Shown: positions 35,805 to 47,800 of the stretch, piece by piece
Position numbering within the stretch: the first letter of the stretch is position 1
Layout of the letters: every line of letters begins with the position of its first letter
Source of the DNA: Enoplosus armatus
Taxonomy: Eukaryota > Chordata > Actinopteri > Centrarchiformes > Enoplosidae
DNA: 64,000 nucleotides
Direction: 5' to 3'
NCBI RefSeq assembly: GCF_043641665.1
Contig: NC_092193.1
Span: 5,298,001 to 5,362,000 of the forward strand
Translations under genes and position numbers: made by a program
The notes under the pieces: generated by a model
The model's input: the letters and a program-made list of their open reading frames with translations, nothing else
What the model was told of the DNA's origin: nothing
Database searches by the model: none

Positions 35805-35835
<31 letters not shown>

Positions 35836-36180
35836 ATGGGGATGTAGTATTTTTCCATCTGAATTATTTTCCTGACAGTGTGAAGATGTCTTAGTTTGAA
35901 ACTTTGGATCAACATTTCAAGATAACGATAGAGAGAAAAGTGAGTGAACAGAAAATATCCTTTAAAACAAAGAAAATAGCAGAAATATTTGACTTTTTTA
36001 AAGTAAAGAAAAGAGAATTTAGTCTCATGACCTCAGTATTTCTAATATTATGAACAGTATAATGTATGAACCAGTATGACTTCACAGTGTGTCAGTGTTT
36101 GGACTCCTGCCAAGATGATTAATGCAGTTTTTCTTTTCTATTTTCGGAAGAGCTCCAATCATGTTTGAGTTTTTGTTTAC
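35141..36180. other. Intergenic stretch between the two ApoL genes
   Basis: AT-rich DNA with an (AT)n run near 35816-35832. No coding exon or RNA gene was recognised. Confidence 0.5.
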
Positions 36181-36205
36181 ATGTTGTTGACACTTGTGAA
36201 ACTGA

Positions 36206-36364
36206 TGAGTCAGAGTCACACCGACTGGGAAACGCGTTTCTCTCACTCCCACGCACACAGGTAGACCTTAAAATGGCCACGCCCACTCCCAGGTGAGTCC
36301 ACAGGCACCGCAAAGCCAGAAGGAAGGTTTCAGACATCGCATCCTCTCCGACCGTAAAAACCAG
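36206..36364 (+). promoter_or_regulatory. Possible promoter and non-coding first exon of second ApoL gene
   Basis: A perfect AP-1 site, TGAGTCA, is at 36206-36212. Two consensus donors follow (after 'cccag' at 36292 and after 'accag' at 36364), so a non-coding first exon may end at one of them and splice to 40043. This is inference; the transcription start cannot be read from the sequence. Confidence 0.3.
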
Positions 36365-39300
36365 GTGAGATGTTGGACGTTTTGATGCTTCCTTTCATAT
36401 TTTGGACATTTAGCAGATGGACATTTGCTGATTAATATCTTTTGTGTGGCAGAAAGTCGCTTTATTATGTAACAGAGGATTTCACTGTGAGGAGGTGGCA
36501 CAGAGGCTCTCAGGGCGTGTTTTGGTTTGGTTAAGATGCTTTGTTCGACCTGTAAATGATGTTGCCTTTGGGTGGTGTCAGAAATATTTGGATTTCTTAA
36601 CCTTGCGGTAAATACACTTGGGAAACATGGGAACACGTGATGGACCATCAGAGTGTACATGAGTAGTTGAGATGATGAGGCGGGTGAAAGCTTGATCAAC
36701 CAGTGATGTGCATAGTATTGTTTTGCCTTTTATTTAGGCTAAATAAATAATATTACATCCTTCTATTTCACATTTAATATAAAATGTTTTCTGTGTTTGT
36801 ATTTTATTCTTGTTTTGCACACTGGAAATGCTTTTTTTTCTGATGCAATAGTTGTGTAGTGTAGTTTGACATAATTTCTATATAAAACAGTATGTTGACA
36901 CGGGCTGGTTATTCAAAATCAGTTTTAATATGATACCTGTGTTTTGGTGGTGAGTTTACTAATCCCAAATTTTCTAAAATCACCCTGTTCTCATTTCGTA
37001 AAATAGGCCTAACTTTTCAAATATATCTCTGTCTTAATCAAAAGTTTATGTTGTCTTAACAAAAGCTGCACACAAGAACTTATCCTTAGAACCTAAACAT
37101 AATTGTATTATCTAAAATCTGACCAAACAATACAATATGATTAGATAGGATAGAACTTCATTCATATAAAAATCATGTTGCAACACATCAACCCCAATGT
37201 GCAGGGCAAAGATTACTGTGTTATAAATTACAAGCAATAAAATAAAGAATAAGTTATCATAATTTCCAGCAAGATTTCTAAATACTCAAGAAAGAAAAGT
37301 ACAATAGCCTACCGGTCAGTAATTAGCCCTCTTCTTCAGTGTAAAAGTAATGATACTTTTGTAGAAATATGTGAGAAAATTAAAGAAAAATGTAAATCAT
37401 TAAGCAACACGTGGGAGAAGCCATTGTGATGTAAATAAATCAAACACTGCTTATACTGTAGATAACTGCGCTGTGATTTCGGAGCTTTGGATGAGCTCTT
37501 GAACGCCTCACGTGTGCAGATGTTGTTGTGCGGGTTTGGTGAAGTTTTAAGAACTCCTGGGAATATCGTGACAGTGAAGGAGCCACCTCTGCTCTCTGCT
37601 TTGATGTTATTTGGTACAAACTGAATGTGAAGTATCTCTGTGTTGTCTTCAGATCTTCGGTAGGTTGAAGCCGCTCGGTTTGACATCAACGTGATTTAGT
37701 TTTAGACGTTTATAATTCATAGTTTACCATCCGTGTACGCGACGAGTGCACTTTTCTGCTTTTAACGTTAACTGTTTGCTAGCGTTAACGTTAGCTTAAA
37801 GTTTTGAGCTTGTAAGCTAATGTTCAGTGACTCACAATTTTAGGAAATGTGTATTGTGGCACTTCTCCAAACGGTTCATACAGTAAGTGACCATAGTAAC
37901 TGTAACATGTACTTCTTCCTGTATTCATATTTATATTAATTAATATACTTTTTGTGCCATAATGCCAGTTTCTTCTGACCAGTTTCTATGTTAGCTGTGA
38001 AAAGCAGAGGTGTTAAAGCTATAGTGTTATATTTTTATAGTTTTGAGGTACTTGTACTTGAGAATGACCATTTTTATGCTTCATTATGCTCCATTACTTT
38101 CCATTGTACTGCATACTGCTGGTAATAGTTACTTAACACATAAAGGTTTTGCAAGAAAACATGATATGCTTATAAATATGATGGGATGGAGTACATGATG
38201 CTGCTGGTAGTTGAGTATTTTTGAATGCAGTACTTTTTTGGTTTGTGGTATTTAGGGCTGCAAATAACAATTATTTTAGCCATTCAATGATTAATAATTA
38301 TTACATCTGAAAAATGTCACAAACTCATTCAAATTGTGCAGACATTTCCCAAAACCCAAGATGACATATTCAGATGTATTGTATCATCTAACCAGAAGTT
38401 CAAAAGCCAAATATATTCATTTTACTTTCACAGAAGACTTCAGTTTTAAAACAAACTTCTTATCAAAATTGTTGCTGGTTCATGTTTTGCTGATGGATTA
38501 GTTAACGAATGCTCTTGGCTCTAGTGGTATTTCATATTTTACTGAAGTAAAGGATCTGAATACTTCTTTCACCACAGATGAAAAGAGAGATTACTTGGAT
38601 CTTTCTTGCTGGCATATTGTAACCAGATACTAGATTCAATACTAGAGTTCTAATGAAATAAAGAAGTAAACTGGTTCTCTTCACCTGTAAAATGGTGTAA
38701 TGGCAAGAAAGGAGTACACATTTAACCTGTCTTTAGAAAAGACATGACTTCCATGCTTTAAAGGAAAAGGTTTGCATTATTTAGTCTTTCTGTGTGTCAA
38801 CAAACCCCATGAAAAGACCAAAACCCACAAAGAATTTATCTTAACAAATATAGGCATATGTGCAGCCAAAACCTGACATGGCCTGTAACTTTGTGGCATG
38901 AAACCCAATTGTTATTCAAAAAGTACTGTTAGTACTGTCAAGATACTGTTGCATTGAGTGACGTTAACGTTATCGATTAACCGACAATGAAGTTTTATGA
39001 GACAATACTTTGTTTTTCTTATTCAAGCACTTTGTTTGATGTTAGTTAAAGCTAACATAATGCTGTCCTTATATTTCATCCGGCAACTGACCTACATTTT
39101 TACATATTTAAACGTAGAAGCTTCTCAGTACAAACACTGAATATCATCACCAGCCTGTCATGTTTAATGCATTCCTGGATTAGCGATGAGGTGATGAAAT
39201 TAGCACCTTCATTTCCCTCAAAGTGCATCACATGCCTCTATTTCCTACATTTCCAAAAAAACTGCTTTTGCCTTTTGATCATAATGTTTGTGTCAAAATT

Positions 39301-40042
39301 CAGGGGATGGATCCTCTACAAGGATGCAGCTCCTGAAGGTTTGGTTCTGAACTAAACTAATGGTGCATTCAGGTGCTCCTCGTCGACTCGTAAAATAGAC
39401 AAGATGCCAAGTTTAAATGCCCTGTTTAAATACCAGCAGTAAACTGGGTCATGATATCACAGTTGAAGGTGTGTCTGTTTAATTGTGAATACTGTATATT
39501 CTTTATCCTATCTGTCATATCCAATCTGCTAACAAAACCAAACAGGGGCGTTAATAATTAATATTAATACATTAGTTACCTGCTTTTTGTAGCTTTATTT
39601 CACATGACATAGTTATCAGTATTTACTTGCGATATGATTATGCAGTATTTCCTGACTTACAAGTACACAAGGATAGGCCTTTTCCACAGCAGGAAATGCA
39701 CAGGAGGAACTAATGGCATTAATTAGGGCTCTGGCAGCAATTAAATGGAATGCAACTACTGTTGTTGTTATTATTTACACATGTGCTACAATTCGTACGC
39801 AGCACCTGGCCTAAGTGGAATGCAGGTATTATCAATGTTATTAATTACACATCTGCTTTTCCTGTTATGGCATGTCAAAAGGTATGTTGTGAAGTGGAAG
39901 TTGGTGAGAGTGTTTGTACTTACACTTCTGGTCCAGTTTGCATTCAGAGAGGAATTCAAAGTGTAAAATGCTCAAATCATGAACCAGCACAAACCGGTGA
40001 TTGGTCCTGTTTACACTTTATGTGTCTGTGTCACTCTGACAG
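36365..40042 (+). other. Presumed first intron of second ApoL gene
   Basis: No coding exon was found. It contains one copy of the four-copy interspersed repeat (38255-38515). Stretches such as 'taacgttagct' recur but carry no clear gene signal. Confidence 0.4.
38255..38515 (+). repeat. Interspersed repeat, copy 3 of 4
   Basis: This is a divergent copy of the repeat at 13640-13900, sharing 'aaaatgtcacaaa', 'cccaaaacccaagatga' and 'attgttgctggttcatg'-like blocks. It starts with 'agggctgcaaataacaat'. Confidence 0.5.
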
Positions 40043-40047
40043 GCGGG

Positions 40048-41596
40048 ATGGAGGCATGTATGATAAAGCCAGAAGCCAAAAGGAAACCAAAGCCGGTGAG
40101 AATATTTACATCTATACAAAAACATTGAACTAATGCACAACACAGTCTGAATATCCTCCAACAATGATACTGCACAGTATATAAAAACCTCCGAAACATC
40201 AAAGTCACCATTACCACAGATGAAAATAACTGTATCATGTATATGTAATATAATGCACACTCAGGTCTCATAATGTCTCACTTCTCTTCTCTGTTCACAG
40301 CCGAAGCCTCCTCCAAAGCCTGCTGAGGTACCGTAATAAACCAAAAACCTTTGACTAGCTATGTGACAGAGTTAATCATGTGGTTGCTGTGTGGTGACAT
40401 CAGTAGCTTTCTGCTATCTCTACAGAGAAAAAGAAATGACCCAGAGAGACTGGAGAAACCGACTCTTGTGGTGCCTCAACGACCTTCAGATGCTGTAAGT
40501 CCAGCATGAACCGTCTCTTCTTCTTTGGTTTACGTGTACAGAACATCAAACCATGACAGGTGACCTGGAAGATGCTACTGATCTTTTATAGATGTTTTGC
40601 AACAGATTTGTGTTTTCTGTGCAGGAACTGAGTCACACACAATACCGGCTGAAGAGAACAACAACAACAAACAATGAGGTATGAGTATATATACTGTGTA
40701 TGTTGTTTCTGTTTTAAATCGCCGTTATTTATGTTTTACTAGACAGAGAGGTAGAGAGAAATGAAAGATAGGGAGGGGATGATATGTGAGAACATCCCGG
40801 AAAATCCGCTGGTTGGATTCCAGCCAGGGACCTTTGTTACATGTTAACCCCCCCCTTCTCCTTTTGTTTTGTTTTTTTGTCTCTATCTCTACTGTAACCT
40901 ATTAAAACACACCAAATGCCTAAATGAAATCGTAGAAAAACAAAAACCGCAGTAAAAAAGTTTGAGTTTTTTGCTCTAGGAGGCTGAAATTAGCGTTGAA
41001 GTCAAGTGTGTTTGTGTATGTGAAGGTGTGTGTTTGTGTTCATGCCAATTGGCTAACGGGGGGCATGGCAATGGGGATGGCCTATTGCAAAAAGGCTCAT
41101 AACTTCTAAACAGTAACATGACCTAACTTTGTAGAAATTTGGCACAGAGGTCAAGTGTTTATGAAGTTATGTGTGTGAATGCATGAACGCGTTGATGAAT
41201 GCGCTATGTGGTCCGCAGCTATTGCAAATTCGTGCTTGTTTTTAAATGTAGTGTATTACCACATTTTTCCACGTGTATCAGGCTAATGGAGACTTGATAC
41301 AAAGAGAGACAAAAGAGAAACCGTCTGAAACTCCTGTGGTTCCAGCCAGACCCACAGAAAAGGTATAGTGCACCCAAATACTCCAAAATATGATAATACT
41401 CATCAATGCAGTTCAGCCAAGCATGGAGTCGATAATTGAGTTTTGTGTGAACACGTGTGTGTTTATAGTTTCTGATTGAAATTAAAGTGAATCAGCACTT
41501 TGGAGTCTGTAGTTTAGTGTGAGAACAGTTTACAGTAAAGAATCTCCCAAAGCTACACAAGGTTTCATGTGTCATTTGTTATTGTTCCCTTCTGGG

Positions 41597-41694
<98 letters not shown>

Positions 41695-41756
41695 GAAATG
41701 AACGCCACAAGCAAATACAGACAACGCAGGAGGGTACAGGCTGAGGACACACAGGT

Positions 41757-41817
<61 letters not shown>

Positions 41818-44800
41818 ACCATGTTCCTCCTTAGTTGTCTTTATAAATAAAAGTCAACGTCCTTCCTCTTCCTCATCAGAGCTCAGAAGTTCCCAAAGAT
41901 GAACCAGATTTCAAACAGGTATTTCAGCTAGAACTATGAACTCCCAGCCCTGAAGTAATTTATATAAACAGTGTGTAAAGCGGCTTCCTCTTTATTGACA
42001 TGTGCTTTATTGCAGAGTAATCAGACTGTCCTGACTGGAATGTTTCGGCAGAGCCAAAAAGAGAAAACGCCTTCGTTCACTGTAAGAAATGTACATGCAC
42101 TGTAAATTACATAGCAGGCAGAGAGGCGTTCAAGTGTTATATACGTTTATTTCGGTGCTCATGATATTGAACAGGTTTATTGCTGTGTTGTAATTGTTCT
42201 TTCGTCCATTATGTATGCAATAATGGACAGCAAGGTGTTACCATAAAAGAAAATATTGAACGCGGTAGAGGAGAGAAACATAATGAGTTTTGTAGCACCC
42301 TTGAGTCCATATTTTAACACCTTTGAGTAAATTATACCATGACCACTCACTAAATACAAACAATAGAATCTGTTCACCCATTTTTTGAAGTATTTTTATT
42401 GTCAGTTTAACTCAGTGGTTTAGGTTTGTTTCACAGTGAACTGTTTAATGGGAAAAATATTTGATGTGTCCCCATAAACAGTTTGAAATCAAGAGTGAGA
42501 TTATATATCTCATATTTGGACACATTCATTTACATCTGTTTTGATATGTAAATCACCTTATAGATGTTGATACACATTGGATTTTACAAGTACTTAAATA
42601 TGCAGTTTGTGCAATGTGAAGCACATCAGACACTGACTGGAGGATCAACAGCTTGGTGAAATCCAGAATCCCTATTGGCTTTTTATAACCTCTGCAACGT
42701 TAGTGTTTATCTAGACAATGAAAAATGTCAAAAATATATATATAAAAGAATAAATAAGGAGTCGATATTCATAAAAAACATATATACATATACAAAATAT
42801 ATAAAATACATATATAAAAATAACAGAAATGTGTGTGAAAATGTTTCAAAAGCTGACAGTGCTGCAGTTAAACAGGTTTCTGGTGCCAAACAGGTGTGTG
42901 TGGGTGTGTACACACATGAAACATAAGTGTGTCTTCAGACGTACAGTATGTGTGTATCGCATGTTCATGACTCAGTACATTTTTAATGAATACACATTGC
43001 TGTCAGATATAATGCACATAAAAATACACAATGTGCAGCACATTAGATACTGTGTATGAAGCTGAATGTGGTGTTGAATCAGCAGTTTGTTTAGCGTCGG
43101 CCTGATTTTTCTTCCTCCTCAGAGTTATGTGATGCACGGCTGTGACAAAGAGGAAAAAACTGATGATGTCCCGGCCAAACAGGCTCCTAGCAACAAACCG
43201 GTATGTATGTATGTGTGTGTGTGTGTGCTCGACTGTTGATGTTATCAGCTAGTTTGTGACCTTTGACTTTGGTTGACAGGGCGGTCTGAAGGGAGTAATG
43301 AAAGGGTTGCAATTCAAGTCGTCACCAAAGGTATGAAGCACCACCTGGTTTGGTGTTTTCTGCTGGTGGCGGCTGCAGTGTTTTACAGTGTCTACTAGTG
43401 ACTTTTTACATGGAAGTACTGTTGCTTGTGTCGGTGGTGGTGGTGTTGGTGGTGGTGTTGATGGTGGTGGTAACTGTATTTGTGATAGTTTATGTTATTT
43501 TTATTATCGTACCTGGATTGCTTTCATTTTTATAGACATACACATGTTTTAGTCAGAGGTTAAAAAGACGCATTTTAATAACAAATGCTCAGACTGCCTG
43601 GTTGAATCCTTGTGAATGATTTGATCTTTTTATTAAACGTTAATTTAAAGAAGTCTGTAGTCTATTGGCCCCCAGACTTGACTCAGCTTTCATCGTTCTG
43701 CATCATAATTTGTCAGCCAGAACTGATCTTTGTTTTTTTTTTTTACAATTTTACCTCCTGGATTTTTCAGTGTTTACTTTATGGTTTAGGCGCCAACCAT
43801 GAACTACAACGTCCCTGGTTCACGTCCAGTCTGGGACCTTTGTTGCATGTCATTCCCCATCTCTCTCTGCCCTCACTTCCTGTCATCGCTCTGCGGTCGA
43901 CTAATAAAGGCATTATCACATTATCTCTAGATTATCGCGTTGGCAGCAGTTATCTGAAACTTTTAGGACTTTTGACTTTTAACCACCTGAAATTCCACGT
44001 TATTGTAAATGTAGCCTGTTGTATTCATATAAATATAGGTGAGGTGATGGGTTAGAGAAGGACTTTTAATCCTGGACACAGTTTGAGATGTCAATAGAAA
44101 AGGAATGGGACAATCTTTATGACATTTTAAGAACACAGTTTAAACGTTAGTGTCCTCTCTTGTCTGGTATTAATGAAAAAATTCAGGATGATCATATTGT
44201 GCTGAAGATTATTCTTCTATTATACTCTATTCTCTAATCTCTATCTCTAAGGCCAGCAGAGAGCCGAGTCCAGATCCCAGCACGGAGGAAGCCGGCTCAG
44301 AAAAGGAACAATCCGCAGAAAAAAACAAGCAGGAGAAGAATGCAGAGCCCAAACAGGTAAGAGATTAACAACAATATTTGTCCGTGCTCATGTTAACAAG
44401 CCACTTCTGCTTTTTCCAAACAAACAAAATCATTATTCAGTCACTGTTGTGTTATTTAAGTGACAGAGAACAACGAAGTGGAAATGTGTTCTTTTCAAAA
44501 TCAGATTACTTTAAAAGTGCTCAAGTACACTTCCTTTTAATGCACCGTGAATGACTCTGAAATGTGTTGTTAACCCTGAGACAGCCACATAGCAACATAT
44601 TCTTTTCACACTGTTTACTAATTGTGTACTTTAAAGGCCAACAGGGAAAGAAAATATTTTCATTTTTAGTTAAAGGAAAATTAAAGGCATCCTGTCATTA
44701 GACAGGTAAACATTAGATTTCTTTTGTTCAGGACATTGGAGGTCTGATCGCTGGAATGTTCCGGAAAACACCTAAAGAGAGATCATCGTCTCCTGCTCTG

Positions 44801-47800
44801 ACGGTAACATCTTCTGCTCATTTACTGATCGTACATTTTCGCTTTCAGCCTCTCGGTGCCTGGCTGACTGGCTCATTGTTTTGCTCATTGTCAGGTCAGC
44901 AAAGCAGACAGTGATCCTGAAGATGAAGATGAAGACGAAGAGAAAAGCTCTGAACCATCCCATGTAGGTTTTATTTTGTACACTCACCGTGTAATGGCTC
45001 ACTGTGTAATCCACATAGAAAGCGTCTCTTGGACCAGACACACCGCCATTTTATCAAATGTATTAATCTGCACAGACTCTGAGACCCCCCCCCCAAACAC
45101 ACACACACACACACACCTTCTACGGCAGGTGATAAATAAAATCAGTGAATCAATTAATAAAAATGTCTGTACACAACTCCTAGGCCGTACTTGAAAACTA
45201 CTTTTTGTAGCCGCTCACGTCTCGCTTTTTATTTGGATTCCCACTAAAAGTACAGAGTCAAATAGTTTCCTGATTTGCCAGAAACCTTTTGTGTCCTAAC
45301 ATCTAGCCGCTGTCATGAAACTAGCTCTCATTTGAAAGACGTGCCACGAATATCTGAAGAGATCTCGGTATTCACTTCTGTGTGTTTATATCAAAGTCGG
45401 GTAGAAAAGCTTCTGTCCTCTTCTGTCAAAATGAGATTGCTGCTCTTATTCCACTGGAGAAGCAGACGCATGATTTAATGAAAAGGTTTTAGAGGACTTG
45501 GGGAAAAAATTCATTCATTTCGTCCTGAGGGTGTTGTGGGTGTATGTTCAGTTTTGTGTATTTCTATCATCACAAACAACAACTTTAAAAAAAGAAAAGC
45601 ATTCGTTGTTACGTGTTGCACTGTACTGTTTTTTTTTTGTTACAGGAAAAGGGAGGCTTCTTCTCTGGCATCCTTAAAAAATCTAATAAAACAACAGATG
45701 AGACACCTGCACAGGTGAGTTCCTCCTTCTTAAGATACAACTTGAAAAAGTTTAATTTGGCTGTTTTTTCACTTTTCTGTGCTATTATTCACGTTGGTGT
45801 TTCAGGACAGTCTGAGTGCTCATAGTGAGCTGTCTGCCAGCAGCGACAGTCTGTCTGAAAACAAGGTGAGCAGCTTTGTACGGTGACACAAAGCAGAGTG
45901 AGAGCAGAGATTAAGTTATCTTTAATTACACTGAACACACAGACTAGTAGATTGTCCTCATTGACCTGACCTTGACCAAAATAAATCTTCCATAACTGAG
46001 CATGTGCACGCTGTTCTTGTGTCATGTTTCAGGAAAAAGGAGGAATATTCAGCGGGATGTTCAAGTTTCCGAAACCAACAGAATCTGCTCAAACTGATGA
46101 GGTGATCATGGCAGCATTATATGTAATAACAGAGGTTGACCAATTTATTATGTAACTATTCAAACAGAAGCCAAAAAGGGCCATATCATTATTTTAATCC
46201 AGTGGCCTGATAATCGTATTGAACCCCTTCATTTTGTCTTTTAGGGCCAACAGTCTCTAGTTAATGATCTGTCAGGCAGTAATGATCATCTGTCTGAAAA
46301 CTCAAAGGTGAGCTCAGAAGTATTCACCTGTGAAGTGATGGGATTATAACATTGTCATTATTATTATTATGTAACTGTAAATTAATTTGTCCGATGTCAC
46401 CAGGAAAAAGGAGGATTTTTCAGCGGGATCCTCCGAAAGTCTCCCAAGATTCCTGGAGAGGGAACACCTGGGCAGGTAAAAATGGTTTTCTAAACATTCT
46501 AGATGTTTTAATAATTATTGAAAATGTGCAACAGCCTGTTGCTGTTACAGAGTTCCAGACTTCCTTGTTTTTTAAGCCTTTAGAGAAAGTGAATTTGAGT
46601 GTAAACAAAAAGGTTCAGCGTGTGAAAATGTTGGAGAGTACATAAAAGGATTAGAGGGCAAACAAAGTGATGGCTGCCAAGTGATTAACAAGGGCAGCTG
46701 AAAGTTTTAGTTGCCAGTTTGTCTCGTTTATTTTGTTTCTTAGATTTTGTGATCTGACAAACTAAATAGTGCCCTACATAGAATTATAAAAAAGTGCTGT
46801 GTTGTGGAAACGTCCTTGTAAATAAACTGTGTAAATTAAGTATTTTGCACTTAATCTTTCTACATGTATTTTACAGTATATCATGTAACTGTTTATATTT
46901 GTTTCAGGATAAACAGTCGTTGCAAACAGACCCAGCAGAGAGTAATGAGACTCCGTCTGAGAGCAGCGCCACTAAAGTAAGGGACTGTATGAAATCGATT
47001 GGGGTGGGGAGGGGGGCTGAATGTTAAATTTGCTTTGAATCCTCCTTTTTTACTTAGAGAAAAAGTGCAACACCCCCCCCACTAATACCCCAACTCAGCC
47101 CATATTTCAAGCCTAATGTGTTTTAATGGAACAATAATTTTACAATCATTGCTGAAGTTATGGAAAACACAACAAATGGTGGTTTGTATTCACCATTGTC
47201 GTGTTTCCAGTAGCTGTGAAAATATGGTGCCCTCTTTAGAAATAATGTTTAATCCCTACTAATTAAAAGATCCGTCTACTGTTACTCAAAACTGATGTTA
47301 AGCTTCCAGTAGCTACCAGTTAATTGTGAAGTGGAAAGGCACCCTTACCGTCCATGGAGCACACAAATGGCGTTTTTTCAGTAAATCTTGCAAGAAAAAA
47401 AACTAATACAATAAGAAACTAATACATAACACTCTAGTAATTTTCGCACACTCCCTAAAAGAGGTTTATATTTTAGTTTTAGAGTCTTGTAGCTTTATAT
47501 GTTTGGCTTCTTTATCCAGTACAAACTCTCAATGGAAAGATTCTAGTGAATAAATTTTTTTCTTTATGTAGCAGGAGAAAGGAGGTGTTTTCAGTGGCAT
47601 GTTCAAGAAATCTCCCAAACTGTCTGCGGCCCCTCGACTGGAGGAGGTAAAACATTTACATACTTAACGTCACTTTTGAAGCCTTGAATGTTTGTCGCAG
47701 TATGGACATCAGGCTGCTGAGGTCTTACTGGACTTTGTAATTATAATTATTCATAATTTCATAATTTATAACTCTCTTTAACTCATGACTTGTTATAACT

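Larger units (their letters stand above)
40048..41918 (+). other. Second ApoL paralogue: Pro-rich N-terminal exons with PxxPxR
   Basis: Exons are 40043-40095 (ATG at 40048), 40301-40327, 40426-40494, 40625-40678, 41282-41362, 41695-41754 and 41880-41918. Exon 40426 ends TLVVPQRPSDA and exon 41282 ends TPVVPARPTEK (PxxPxR). Each is followed by an E-L or E-M exon (ELSHTQYRLKRTTT, EMNATSKYRQRRRV). These match the units at 26144-26895 in the first gene but here they sit at the N terminus, upstream of the repeat array instead of downstream. Confidence 0.8.

Noticed and set aside
36119..37689. Minus-strand frames of 72-143 codons between the ApoL genes
   Set aside because: No domain, codon character or splice pattern supports them; they overlap the presumed leader and intron of the second ApoL gene.
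41519..41850. Several Cys-Val or His-Thr repeat open frames on both strands
   Set aside because: They are translations of the GT/CA microsatellites.
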